From assembly GCF_000243395.2 (NCBI RefSeq), contig NZ_CM001484.1, positions 3,342,524-3,406,523 on the forward strand: 64,000 bases of DNA. The letters run 5' to 3'. A model generated the notes under the pieces. That model worked only from the letters and a program-made list of their open reading frames with translations, did not search any database and had not been told where the DNA came from. Origin of the DNA: Saccharomonospora glauca K62. Lineage in GTDB: Bacteria; Actinomycetota; Actinomycetes; Mycobacteriales; Pseudonocardiaceae. Shown in pieces: positions 38,003-45,712 of this stretch. Positions within the stretch are counted from its first letter, which is position 1. Every line of letters begins with the position of its first letter. Both the position numbers and the translations under genes were made by a program.

Positions 38003-39244
38003 TCATCGCCCCTCGGGGAGCACCGCGTACTGGCGCACGTACAGGTCGGTGTAGGTGACCGGACCTCGGGGGCCGGGCACCTTGTCCAGGTTGATGCCCG
38101 TCTCCGGCACACCCAGCAGCTTGAACCCGTCCAGCAGCCGCGTGGGCGCGTTCCAGAACACCCCGGTGCCCTGGTAGCCGTCGAAGAACGCCTCGGCCGC
38201 GGCGGCGTCCTCGGTGGCGATCCCCGCGGCCAGACCGGAGGTCTCCTCGTTGGCGATGCGGACCGCCTCGGCCACTCCGCCGACCCGCGCCACCGTCACC
38301 GTGGCCTCCCGGTCCGAGTCGAGGGCCCACTCGTAGCCGAGGGGATGGTCGTACGGCGGCAGCGACGGCGACACACCGAGCTCGGCGAGGGCCGAGGACA
38401 CGACGGGCCAGATCTCGTCGTACACCGCCTCGTGGATTAGCAGCAGGTTCAGGCGGTTGCACACGCCCAACCGGTCGAGGCTGTGCACGACCAACGAGCG
38501 CACCGTGTCGACATCCGCCCGCTCGTCGACGTACAGCACTCCCCCGCCGTCGGCATGGGCGAGGGTTCGCACGCCGTGCTGCGCGGCCGTGAGGGCCAGC
38601 GAGCGCGTGCTCTCCCCACTGCCCCGCAGAATCACGAGCGGCACGAGATCGGGCAACTTCACCAGCTCGGCGGCGGCTTCCCGCTCCGGGCGAGGCACGA
38701 GCTGGACGACGTGCTCGTCGATGCCGGCCTCGGCGAGCGCGGGACGAATCACCACGTCGAGCAGGCGGGTGGCGGAGCCGAGGGCCGCCGAGCCCGTACG
38801 CAGCACCCCCGCGTTGCGGGACTTCACCAACTGCGACGCGACGTCCACGGTCACGTTGGGCCGGGCCTCGTAGTTGGCTCCGATCACGCCGACCGGACGA
38901 CGCCGTTCCACGAGTCGCAGTCCACCGTCGAGCGTGGACACGGGCACGGAGCGTTCGGGATGGGGAGCTTCCGCCAGCAGGCGGAGCTGGTCGGCCATCC
39001 CCGTCAACCGCGCCTCGGTGATGGTCAACCGGTCGAGCAGGCCCGCGCTCATCCCGGACGACTTCGCCGCCGTGACGTCCTGCCGGTTGGCCTCCAGGAC
39101 CTCGTCACGGTGCGCGAGCAACCGCTCGGCCATCCCCCTCAGGGCGGCGTCGACGGCCTCGTCCGTGGCACCGGCCAGCGACGGAGCCGCGCCCTTCGCC
39201 GCCCGAGCGCACTCCTTGACAGCCTTCGCCACTTCGTCCGTCAC
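38003..39244 (-). CDS. Gamma-glutamyl phosphate reductase (ProA) or ProA-like paralogue
   Basis: An aldehyde dehydrogenase-superfamily protein of 413 residues resembling ProA, which reduces glutamyl-5-phosphate to the semialdehyde in proline synthesis. ProA-like parts are VGVIGANYEARPNVTVDVASQLVKSRNAGVLR and the catalytic Cys262 in RLGVCNRLNLLL. The usual ProA motif IETGTGNCHVYVD is replaced by LAHADGGGVLYVD, and the usual C terminus is altered too. No proB lies beside it. GTG at 39244 has GGGAGG upstream. It could be the sole ProA of a divergent type or a paralogue with another substrate. Confidence 0.72.
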   Translation of the reverse strand: MTDEVAKAVKECARAAKGAAPSLAGATDEAVDAALRGMAERLLAHRDEVLEANRQDVTAAKSSGMSAGLLDRLTITEARLTGMADQLRLLAEAPHPERSVPVSTLDGGLRLVERRRPVGVIGANYEARPNVTVDVASQLVKSRNAGVLRTGSAALGSATRLLDVVIRPALAEAGIDEHVVQLVPRPEREAAAELVKLPDLVPLVILRGSGESTRSLALTAAQHGVRTLAHADGGGVLYVDERADVDTVRSLVVHSLDRLGVCNRLNLLLIHEAVYDEIWPVVSSALAELGVSPSLPPYDHPLGYEWALDSDREATVTVARVGGVAEAVRIANEETSGLAAGIATEDAAAAEAFFDGYQGTGVFWNAPTRLLDGFKLLGVPETGINLDKVPGPRGPVTYTDLYVRQYAVLPEGR

Positions 39245-39345
39245 CGCACCGTCCTCCCGACGACAGCACGCCGTTTCCGGCTACTCACATCGATTTCCTG
39301 CCTACGTCAAGTGTGCCGCACCGCCGAATCGGCGCCGGTGCCCGG

Positions 39346-40110
39346 TCAGGTCTCCTCGGAGGCGAAGAGCTCCGGCGTCACGGCCGGGTCGATCAGCAAC
39401 ATGCCACCCACGATCACGCACGTGGCCGCGAGCACACCGAGCACGAACAGCCAGAGGAGCGCGGGCAGGGACGTCAACCTCGCCAACTGGTCGAGGTCCG
39501 AGTCGCGGGCCGCGCCCCTGCGACGTTTCGCCTGGAGCTCGAACAACGGCCGAACACCGCCGAAGAGCAAAAACCACGTGATCAGGTAGACGAAGGCCGC
39601 CTGCACTCCCGGGCCGGCAAACAGCGCGATTCCTCCGAGCACCAGCGCGGAGAGCACCACCGAGAAGATCCCGTAGGCGTTGCGCACCATCACCAGCACA
39701 CCCAGCAGCAACACCGCGGCGATACCCAGTACGGCACTGAGCTTCTCGGCCGAGACCAACCACGCGAACACGAGGCCGAGCACGGCAGGGGCCGGATACC
39801 CGGCCAAGGTCGTGAGCACCATGCCCGGTCCGGTGGGCTTGCCCCTCGACACCGTGACGCCGGAGGTGTCCGAATGCAGGGTGATGCCCTGCAGTCTGCG
39901 GCCCGCGAGCAACGCGCACAACGCGTGCCCCGCCTCGTGCACGATGGTCACCACGTGGCGCGCGAACCACCACGGCCTGTTCACGACGACGATCGCCAAC
40001 GCGAGCACGCCGGTGACCACGGCGATCACACTCGCCGCGTCGACATCCAGGCCGAAAGACTCCGCGGCGAGATCGATTCCGGCCACCCCATACACGTCCA
40101 CCCCGTTCAC
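39346..40110 (-). CDS. M50-type membrane metallopeptidase family protein
   Basis: A 254-residue integral membrane protein with about six helices. The zinc motif HEAGH is in VVTIVHEAGHALCALLAGRRLQGITLH, inside the second hydrophobic segment, and GYPAPAVLGLVFAWL lies in the following helix, as in M50B-like peptidases. A substrate and a PDZ domain are both lacking. The start is uncertain: GTG at 40110, with GTG codons at 40101 and 40095 as alternatives. The gene is 101 bp upstream of the ProA-like gene on the same strand. Confidence 0.8.
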   Translation of the reverse strand: MNGVDVYGVAGIDLAAESFGLDVDAASVIAVVTGVLALAIVVVNRPWWFARHVVTIVHEAGHALCALLAGRRLQGITLHSDTSGVTVSRGKPTGPGMVLTTLAGYPAPAVLGLVFAWLVSAEKLSAVLGIAAVLLLGVLVMVRNAYGIFSVVLSALVLGGIALFAGPGVQAAFVYLITWFLLFGGVRPLFELQAKRRRGAARDSDLDQLARLTSLPALLWLFVLGVLAATCVIVGGMLLIDPAVTPELFASEET

Positions 40111-40181
40111 GAGGTCAGCTCACCACAGCCGTCCGGCCGAGCCGCCGGACCCCACCGTGCTCACGCGCGGGACTCGGCGCG

Positions 40182-41084
40182 CTACTGTTCGTCGATTGGC
40201 ACCTCCCGGAAGAAGAACGACGCCCACCCGCGGTACGGCCGCCATCGCTCCGCCGCCGCCAGCACTCCCGCGTCGTCGGTGTCGTAGTACCGCCGTAACG
40301 CCGCCACGAGGTGGGACTCGGCCTCCGGGAAGAGATCGGGATGTCCCGCGCCGCGGCCCACCACGAGTTCGGCGGAGGACAGCCCGATGCCGGAGAGCTC
40401 CCGCACCCGCTCCACTGCCTCGTCGGCGGGCAGCTCCCGCAGCCGACTCGCATCGAGTTCGCCCACAAGGGCCGCTTCGGCGACAGCCTCCAGCCGACGC
40501 CGCTTCACGCCGGACAGCCCGTACGAGGAGTCGAGCCCACGCAGATCCCGGGGAGCCGGAAAACACACCACCTCACGGCCGCCGACACGCAGCGTGCGGC
40601 CTCGCCGCTCCGCGATACGACGCACCAAGGCGTCGGTCTGCGTCAAGCGCAGCCGGTGACACACGACGGCCCAGCAGGCCGCCTCGTACGGCGAGCAGAA
40701 CAGCGCCGGCCGCAGACCCGGTCCGGCCCGCACTCGACGGGCGAGCACCGGATCACCGGCCACCACCATGGGGAACCCGCTGCCGTCCACGTCGAGCGAC
40801 AGGATCCGGCACACCTGGTCGGCCACCGCCCGCACGTCCTTCGAAGCGGCGGTCACCTCGATGCGCAGACGTCCCGGAGCAGGCAGACCGACGAGCGCGG
40901 ACACGTAGCGCCACGTGCGTTCCTCGGCGAAGGCGAGCGCCACGGTGTCCGGCGCGGTTCCGCTCGCGACGCCACAGCGAAGGGGCGTCCGCGAGAGATG
41001 CTCGGCGTAGTCCGCGAGGTCGACCCCGCCGCGCACCTCGACGTCGACGACGGAGTTCCGACACGAGGATTCCAAGGAAGTCAT
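40182..41084 (-). CDS. HhH-GPD DNA glycosylase (3-methyladenine glycosylase 2-like)
   Basis: A 300-residue AlkA-like protein. It has an N-terminal AlkA_N-type domain, then the helix-hairpin-helix region ERVRELSGIGLSSAELVVGRGAGHPDLFP and a C-terminal WRPYRGWASFFF segment. Family members excise alkylated bases. The position of the AlkA catalytic Asp reads PEAES here, so the catalytic residue may differ; several actinobacterial relatives have Glu there. The ATG follows AAAGGAAA, which is buried in a hairpin (41089-41109). Confidence 0.78.
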   Translation of the reverse strand: MTSLESSCRNSVVDVEVRGGVDLADYAEHLSRTPLRCGVASGTAPDTVALAFAEERTWRYVSALVGLPAPGRLRIEVTAASKDVRAVADQVCRILSLDVDGSGFPMVVAGDPVLARRVRAGPGLRPALFCSPYEAACWAVVCHRLRLTQTDALVRRIAERRGRTLRVGGREVVCFPAPRDLRGLDSSYGLSGVKRRRLEAVAEAALVGELDASRLRELPADEAVERVRELSGIGLSSAELVVGRGAGHPDLFPEAESHLVAALRRYYDTDDAGVLAAAERWRPYRGWASFFFREVPIDEQ

Positions 41085-41088
41085 CGAA

Positions 41089-41109
41089 TTTCCTTTCCAG
41101 TAAAGGAAA
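41089..41109 (-). promoter_or_regulatory. Hairpin masking the ribosome-binding site of the glycosylase gene
   Basis: On the minus-strand RNA, UUUCCUUU pairs perfectly with AAAGGAAA across a 5-nt loop (ACUGG). The right arm is the Shine-Dalgarno of the gene starting at 41084. The stem is A/U-rich in a GC-rich genome, as expected of an RNA thermometer or a translational switch. Confidence 0.6.
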
Positions 41110-41268
41110 AAGGCTGAACATTGTGGACTCGGAAGAACTTTCGACCCGACGCCTCCGACGTTACGGCCATCCGAACCGCGGCGGAAGCACGACCGGAAGC
41201 GAACGGTTCCACCCGCCCACGAAGTTGCCCCGGTGGAGTGACGGCAAAAAAACATTTGCCCCGACGGC

Positions 41269-41274
41269 TACGGT
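41269..41274 (+). promoter_or_regulatory. -10 box TACGGT for the erm leader transcript
   Basis: TACGGT ends 6 nt before the ATG at 41281, the same leaderless spacing as other genes here. A C-A7-C-A-TTT stretch just upstream (41245-41257) is strikingly AT-rich for this genome. Confidence 0.45.
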
Positions 41275-41280
41275 GGTCGC

Positions 41281-41322
41281 ATGAGTTGCCACGCGATCTA
41301 CATCCGGCCGCGGCTGTCCTGA
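41281..41322 (+). CDS. Candidate leader peptide of the erm gene (13 aa)
   Basis: A short ORF, MSCHAIYIRPRLS followed by TGA, starts at leaderless spacing from a TACGGT box and lies 160 nt upstream of the erm-like gene. Two hairpins follow it. Inducible erm genes are known to carry short leader peptides on which the drug-bound ribosome stalls. The peptide contains an IYI run and a basic RPR motif. Function is inferred from position and architecture only. Confidence 0.45.
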   Translation: MSCHAIYIRPRLS

Positions 41323-41323
41323 C

Positions 41324-41417
41324 GGCAGCGGCTGCGATCGTGTTGTTCCCACGCGGTTTTCCCCACCGCGTCCTTCGCTGATTCCGGCGTCCCTTCACGC
41401 TGCCCGTGACGGGGCAG
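41324..41417 (+). promoter_or_regulatory. Candidate attenuator hairpins between leader and erm
   Basis: ACGCGGT (41351-41357) pairs with ACCGCGT (41365-41371) over a 7-nt loop. CTGCCC (41400-41405) can pair with GGGCAG (41412-41417) or, as part of CGCTGCC (41398-41404), with GGCAGCG (41324-41330) just after the leader stop. The two pairings exclude each other, as in attenuation systems. Confidence 0.45.
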
Positions 41418-41484
41418 GCAGTCGCTGCGCCATGAAGTCCTCGCGCGCGTTCTCGCGCATTCCCTCCTTCATGACGGAGTCGAC

Positions 41485-42276
41485 ATGTCCCGTAACAGGC
41501 GTATCCCACGCCACGGCCTTCGGCCCAACCCCTCCGGAGTCCACTTCCTCGTCGCCGAGGACGTGGTACGCACCTTGGTGCGAACCTGCGAACCCGGCCC
41601 GCACGAGCTCGTCGTCGACTTCGGCGCCGGCCCCGGTGTGATGACGGCCGCCGTGGCCCGCACGGGCGCCCGCGTCCTCGCGGTCGAACGCGATCCCGAG
41701 TTCGTGGCGACCCTGGAAAGACGTTTCCGCCATACCGACCGGGTCCGCGTGATACACGGCGATCTGCGCACCGTCGCCCTGCCACGCAAGGACTTCCTCG
41801 TCGTGTCCAACCCGCCCTACTCGACCTCCACGGCGCTGTTACGTCGCCTCCTCGGCCCCCGTCGTCCCTCCCTGACACGGGCGGCCCTGACCGTGGAGTG
41901 GGGGTTCGCCCGACGACTCGTCACGGCGACGTCCGCCTCCCGCGAACTCGCGTGGTGGACCGGACGGTTCGACGTCGAACTCATTCGCCGCGTGCGCCCC
42001 GACTGCTTCCGACCACAGCCCACTGTGGACTCCGCGGTGATCGCCATCCGACGGCGACGACTGTCACCGGCCGCCGAGAGACTGCTGATCGACCTGCTCG
42101 ACGCCGCGAGCCGGGAACCCTCCCGCTCGGCCCGAGCACTGGTGCGCCACACCGGCATCCCGGCCGCGCATCGCCTGCTGTCGCGCTGCGGACTCGAACC
42201 CGGCTTTCGTGCGGGAGCCGTCACACCTCGTGTCTGGGCGACGTTCGCCGAGGTCGCGACGGCACGTCGGGAATGA
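41485..42276 (+). CDS. Erm-family 23S rRNA adenine N6-methyltransferase
   Basis: A 263-residue rRNA adenine dimethylase family protein. It begins with a basic N terminus and HFLVAEDVVRTLV, followed by the SAM site VVDFGAGPGVMTAAVARTGARVLAVERDP, HGDLRTVAL and the catalytic-type motif VVSNPPYSTSTALLRRLL. The C-terminal helical domain (VRPDCFRPQPTVDSAVIAIRRR) matches Erm proteins; KsgA begins differently. Erm methylates A2058 of 23S rRNA and confers macrolide-lincosamide-streptogramin resistance. GGAG precedes the ATG. The 400-bp upstream region appears to be regulatory. Confidence 0.87.
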   Translation: MSRNRRIPRHGLRPNPSGVHFLVAEDVVRTLVRTCEPGPHELVVDFGAGPGVMTAAVARTGARVLAVERDPEFVATLERRFRHTDRVRVIHGDLRTVALPRKDFLVVSNPPYSTSTALLRRLLGPRRPSLTRAALTVEWGFARRLVTATSASRELAWWTGRFDVELIRRVRPDCFRPQPTVDSAVIAIRRRRLSPAAERLLIDLLDAASREPSRSARALVRHTGIPAAHRLLSRCGLEPGFRAGAVTPRVWATFAEVATARRE

Positions 42277-42341
42277 CCACCGAGTGCGATATGACAGCAT
42301 GAAGGGCGGAGTGTGCCAAGGGACACGAACACTGCACGCGT

Positions 42342-42347
42342 TAGGGT
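42342..42347 (+). promoter_or_regulatory. -10 box TAGGGT for leaderless orn
   Basis: TAGGGT ends 6 nt before the GTG at 42354; no Shine-Dalgarno is present. Confidence 0.5.
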
Positions 42348-42353
42348 TTGCCG

Positions 42354-42962
42354 GTGACTGACCGTCTTGTCTGGATCGACTGCGAGATGACGGGCCTTGA
42401 CCTCGCCAAGGACGCCCTCATCGAGATCGCCGTGCTCGTCACGGACGCGGAGCTGAACGTCCTCGGCGAGGGCGTGGACCTCGTCATCCACGCCGACGAC
42501 GAAGCACTGGCGAACATGCCCGACGTCGTTCGCGACATGCATGCGCGCTCGGGGCTCACCGAGGAGGTCCGGCGTTCGACCATGACGCTGGAGGAGGCCG
42601 AGCGGCGAGCCCTCGCCTACATCCGCGAGTACGTCCCCGACCCGCAGACCGCTCCCCTGGCCGGTAACTCAATCGCCACCGACCGTGGGTTCATCGCGAG
42701 GGACATGCCGGCCCTGGACGCCCACCTGCATTACCGCATGGTGGACGTGTCCTCGATCAAGGAGCTGGTGCGCCGCTGGTACCCGCGCGTCTACTACGCC
42801 AAGCCGGAGAAGGGCCTCGCGCACCGGGCTCTGGCCGACATCAAGGAGTCGATCGGGGAGCTGAAGTACTACCGGCGGACGGCCTTCGTGCCGCTGCCGG
42901 GACCGAGCAGCGAGGAGGCCCGTGCCGCCGCCGAGGAGGTGCTCCGTAGCAACGAGGGGTGA
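42354..42962 (+). CDS. orn: Oligoribonuclease
   Basis: DEDDh 3'-5' exonuclease of 202 residues that degrades 2-5 nt RNA fragments, including pGpG from cyclic-di-GMP breakdown. Exo I is [11 protein letters not shown], Exo II is [34 protein letters not shown], and Exo III is [17 protein letters not shown] with the catalytic His and Asp. GTG at 42354 fits the leaderless promoter. A diguanylate cyclase gene lies in the same window at 58191, but no direct link is implied. It is followed by tRNA-His. Confidence 0.96.
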   Translation: MTDRLVWIDCEMTGLDLAKDALIEIAVLVTDAELNVLGEGVDLVIHADDEALANMPDVVRDMHARSGLTEEVRRSTMTLEEAERRALAYIREYVPDPQTAPLAGNSIATDRGFIARDMPALDAHLHYRMVDVSSIKELVRRWYPRVYYAKPEKGLAHRALADIKESIGELKYYRRTAFVPLPGPSSEEARAAAEEVLRSNEG

Positions 42963-43030
42963 CCCCGTGTGGCGGCCCGGCGCGGGCACGCTATGATGAT
43001 CGGGCCGAGGTGCTCAAGGCACCTCACACG

Positions 43031-43106
43031 GTGGGTGTAGCTCAGCTGGTAGAGCACCTGGTTGTGGTCCAGGGGGCCGCGGGTTCAAGTCCCGTCACTC
43101 ACCCCA
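43031..43106 (+). tRNA. tRNA-His (GTG anticodon), CCA encoded
   Basis: Cloverleaf folds fully: acceptor GTGGGTG with CACTCAC (one G-T pair), D arm GCTC/GAGC, anticodon stem CCTGG/CCAGG with loop TTGTGGT, T arm GCGGG TTCAAGT CCCGT, discriminator C and CCA. A G at 43030 provides the extra 5' residue (G-1) typical of tRNA-His. Confidence 0.97.
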
Positions 43107-43118
43107 AGAAAACCGCAG

Positions 43119-43187
43119 GTCAGGGACGCGGAGATCGGGGAACATCCCCTCAAGCCCCGAAAACGGGCTAATCTCCGCGTCCATGAC
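43119..43187. repeat. Long inverted repeat just downstream of tRNA-His
   Basis: The arms GTCAGGGACGCGGAGAT (43119-43135) and ATCTCCGCGTCCATGAC (43171-43187) pair over 17 positions with one mismatch. The 35-nt loop contains further GGGG/CCCC pairing. It may terminate the tRNA transcript, or mark an old integration boundary at the tRNA 3' end. Confidence 0.7.
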
Positions 43188-43567
43188 CCGGTGATCCCCC
43201 TTTCATTCATCCCCTCCAACGTCAGCATGGCATCTCAGGCGAACATGGGGTTCTGCATCGAGCCCGAATCAGCTCTGCCGTTCCAGTTCGGGAAGAACCA
43301 GAAGTACTAGGGGGAAGATCGAAGTCGTCGCGCCCCGAGTCGTCGGGCACGCTGATCCTCGACCACTTAGGTGAACGCCGCTGGGAATGGACCTACCCCA
43401 CCGAGTGAGCGCGCGTGCCCACTGTTCGCGGCTTGCCCGACCCCAAGTCCGACCCGCCGGGCCCACCCGTTCCCACCTGGCCATTTCGCCCTGCGGGGTG
43501 GTTTCGTCGTCGCCATCGCGTACGGCACCGTCGTGAGAGCAGGATCGCATCGGAGGCCGTGGGAAAC
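43188..43567. other. Gene-poor stretch after tRNA-His
   Basis: No recognisable gene. The plus strand contains two short tails that look like protein C termini: MASQANMGFCIEPESALPF...KNQKY ending at 43310, and SGTLILDHLGERRWEWTYP ending near 43408. Codon use looks less GC-biased than the neighbours. They may be remnants of an element once inserted beside the tRNA, but I cannot assign a family. Confidence 0.35.
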
Positions 43568-43583
43568 AGTAGGACGCCCTACT
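43568..43583. promoter_or_regulatory. Operator-like dyad before the 3-hydroxyacyl-CoA dehydrogenase gene
   Basis: AGTAGG (43568-43573) and CCTACT (43578-43583) form an inverted repeat that abuts TAAACT, a possible -10 box, about 40 bp before the ATG. TetR-type fatty-acid regulators bind dyads of this size; the protein is not identified. Confidence 0.45.
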
Positions 43584-43622
43584 AAACTCGCCGGTAACGC
43601 GAGACCAGCAGGAAGGATAGTC

Positions 43623-44489
43623 ATGGGTGACATCACGCGGGTCGGCGTGATCGGTGCGGGCCTGATGGGCTCGGGCATCGCTGAGGTGACGGCAAGAGCG
43701 GGTCTCGACGTGGTCGTCGTCGAGGCCGACGCCGCCGCGGCCGAAGCGGGCCGGGGACGAATCGAAAAGTCCCTCGGCCGGGGCGTCGACAAGGGCAAGC
43801 TGTCCGCGGAGGAACGGGACGCCGCACTCGCCCGGCTGACGTTCTCCACGGACCTGGAAGCCTGCGCCGACCGGCAACTGGTGATCGAGGCCGTCGCCGA
43901 GAACGAGGCCCTCAAGCTCGACGTGTTCGGCAGGCTCGACAAGATCACCGAACCCGAGGCTATCTTGGCGTCCAACACGTCGTCGCTGCCGATCACGCGG
44001 CTGGCGATGGCGACCGAACACCCCGAGCGCGTCCTCGGACTGCACTTCTTCAACCCCGTTCCGGTGCAGAAGCTCGTCGAGTTGATCCCGAGCCTGCTCA
44101 CCGGGGACGACGTCGCCGAGAAGGCGTCCGCGTTCGCCTCCGAGGTGCTGGGCAAGACCGTGGTCAAGGCACCGGACCGCGCCGGCTTCGTGGTCAACGC
44201 GCTGCTCATCCCCTATCTGTTGTCGGCTATCCGCATGGTGGAGGCCGGGCACGCGACTCCCGAGGACATCGACAACGGCATGGTGCTCGGATGCGCCCAC
44301 CCGATGGGTCCGCTGCGTCTGGCCGACCTCGTCGGGCTCGACACCACCAAGGCCGTCGCCGAGTCGATGTACGAGGAGTACAAGGAACCCCTCTACGCCC
44401 CGCCGCCGCTGCTGCAACGCATGGTCGAGGCCGGGCTCTACGGCCGGAAATCGGGTCGTGGCTTCTACGACTACACACGGGGAGAGTGA
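43623..44489 (+). CDS. 3-hydroxybutyryl-CoA dehydrogenase (FadB2-like)
   Basis: NAD-dependent dehydrogenase of 288 residues that oxidises 3-hydroxyacyl-CoA. The Rossmann motif is VGVIGAGLMGSGIAEV, the catalytic His in LGLHFFNPVPVQKLVELI, with DRAGFVVNALLIPYL and NGMVLGCAHPMGPLRLADLVGLD completing the C-terminal domain. The ATG has GGAAGGA upstream; the open frame further upstream is not coding. It forms an operon with the acyl-CoA dehydrogenase gene two bases downstream. Confidence 0.95.
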   Translation: MGDITRVGVIGAGLMGSGIAEVTARAGLDVVVVEADAAAAEAGRGRIEKSLGRGVDKGKLSAEERDAALARLTFSTDLEACADRQLVIEAVAENEALKLDVFGRLDKITEPEAILASNTSSLPITRLAMATEHPERVLGLHFFNPVPVQKLVELIPSLLTGDDVAEKASAFASEVLGKTVVKAPDRAGFVVNALLIPYLLSAIRMVEAGHATPEDIDNGMVLGCAHPMGPLRLADLVGLDTTKAVAESMYEEYKEPLYAPPPLLQRMVEAGLYGRKSGRGFYDYTRGE

Positions 44490-44491
44490 AG

Positions 44492-45637
44492 ATGTACCAG
44501 TTGCCGGAGGAACACGAGGAACTCCGCGCCGCCGTCCGGGCTCTGGCGGAGAAGGAGATCGCCCCGTACGCGGCGGAGGTCGACGAGCAGGAGCGCTACC
44601 CGGTGGAGGCCGCGCGTGCGTTGACCGAGGCCGGGTTCAACGCCGTGCACATTCCCGAGCAGTACTCGGGCCAGGGCGCGGACGCCGTGGCGGCCTGCAT
44701 CGTCATCGAGGAGGTCGCGCGGGTCGACGCCTCGGCGTCGCTCATCCCCGCCGTGAACAAGCTCGGTACGCAGCCGATCCTGCTCTCGGCGTCAGAGGAG
44801 CTGAAGAAGCTGGTCCTGCCGTCCATCGCCACCGGTGAGGCGTCGGCGTCGTACGCGTTGTCCGAACGCGAGGCGGGCTCCGACACCGCGTCGATGCGCA
44901 CGCGGGCACACCTCGACGGCGACCACTGGGTGCTCAACGGCACCAAGTGCTGGATCACCAACGCCGGCGAGTCGACCTGGTACACGGTCATGGCCGTCAC
45001 CGACCCGAACGCGGAGAAGAAGGCCCACGGCATCTCGGCGTTCGTGGTCCACAAGGACGACCCCGGCTTCTCGGTGGGGCCGAAGGAGCGCAAGCTCGGC
45101 ATCAAGGGCTCTCCCACCCGCGAGATCTACTTCGAGAACTGCACGATCCCGGAGAACCGCATCATCGGTGAGCCGGGCACGGGCCTGAAGACAGCTCTGG
45201 CGACGCTCGACCACACCCGCCCCACCATCGGCGCGCAGGCGCTGGGCATCGCCCAGGGTGCTCTCGACGCCGCCGTGGAATACGTCAAGGAGCGCAAGCA
45301 GTTCGGGCAGTCCATCAGCCAGTTCCAGGGCGTGCAGTTCATGCTCGCCGACATGGCGATGAAGATCGAGGCGGCCCGGCACCTGGTGTACACGTCGGCG
45401 GCGGCCACCGAGCGGGGTGACGCGCGGGCGACCTTCCTCGCCAGCGCGGCCAAGGCCTACGCCTCGGACGTGGCCATGGAGGTCACCACCGACGCCGTGC
45501 AGTTGTTCGGCGGCGCGGGCTACACCCGCGACTTCCCCGTGGAACGCATGATGCGTGACGCCAAGATCACGCAGATCTACGAGGGCACCAACCAGATCCA
45601 GCGCATGGTGATGGCCCGGCAGCTGCTGAAGAAGTGA
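44492..45637 (+). CDS. Acyl-CoA dehydrogenase (FadE25-like)
   Basis: FAD-dependent dehydrogenase of 381 residues that introduces the alpha-beta double bond into acyl-CoA. Visible are the substrate/FAD segments YALSEREAGSDTASM and KCWITNAGEST, RKQFGQSISQFQGVQFMLADM, and VQLFGGAGYTRDFPVERMMRDAKITQIYEGTNQIQR with the catalytic Glu in YEGT. It is translationally linked to the upstream dehydrogenase (2-bp gap, GGGGAG as ribosome-binding site), and a strong terminator follows. The pair carries out two steps of beta-oxidation. Confidence 0.95.
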   Translation: MYQLPEEHEELRAAVRALAEKEIAPYAAEVDEQERYPVEAARALTEAGFNAVHIPEQYSGQGADAVAACIVIEEVARVDASASLIPAVNKLGTQPILLSASEELKKLVLPSIATGEASASYALSEREAGSDTASMRTRAHLDGDHWVLNGTKCWITNAGESTWYTVMAVTDPNAEKKAHGISAFVVHKDDPGFSVGPKERKLGIKGSPTREIYFENCTIPENRIIGEPGTGLKTALATLDHTRPTIGAQALGIAQGALDAAVEYVKERKQFGQSISQFQGVQFMLADMAMKIEAARHLVYTSAAATERGDARATFLASAAKAYASDVAMEVTTDAVQLFGGAGYTRDFPVERMMRDAKITQIYEGTNQIQRMVMARQLLKK

Positions 45638-45643
45638 CCCGTC

Positions 45644-45684
45644 GGTCGTGGCGGATTTCCGGCTTCGGGAAATCCGCCACGACC
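45644..45684. terminator. Strong bidirectional terminator hairpin
   Basis: Perfect 17-bp stem between 45644-45660 and 45668-45684 (arms begin GGTCGTGGCGG and GGAAATCCGCC) with loop GGCTTCG. It separates the acyl-CoA dehydrogenase from a convergent membrane-protein gene. Confidence 0.85.
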
Positions 45685-45712
45685 AGGTCTCTTCGAAAGC
45701 TACCGGCCGCCC

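Noticed and set aside
41432-41641. Plus-strand 69-residue ORF overlapping the start of erm
   Set aside because: It runs out of frame into the erm gene and has no ribosome-binding site; the 13-codon ORF at 41281 is the better leader candidate.
43371-43622. N-terminal extension of the 3-hydroxyacyl-CoA dehydrogenase
   Set aside because: Family members begin at the Rossmann motif, and GGAAGGA sits before the ATG at 43623.
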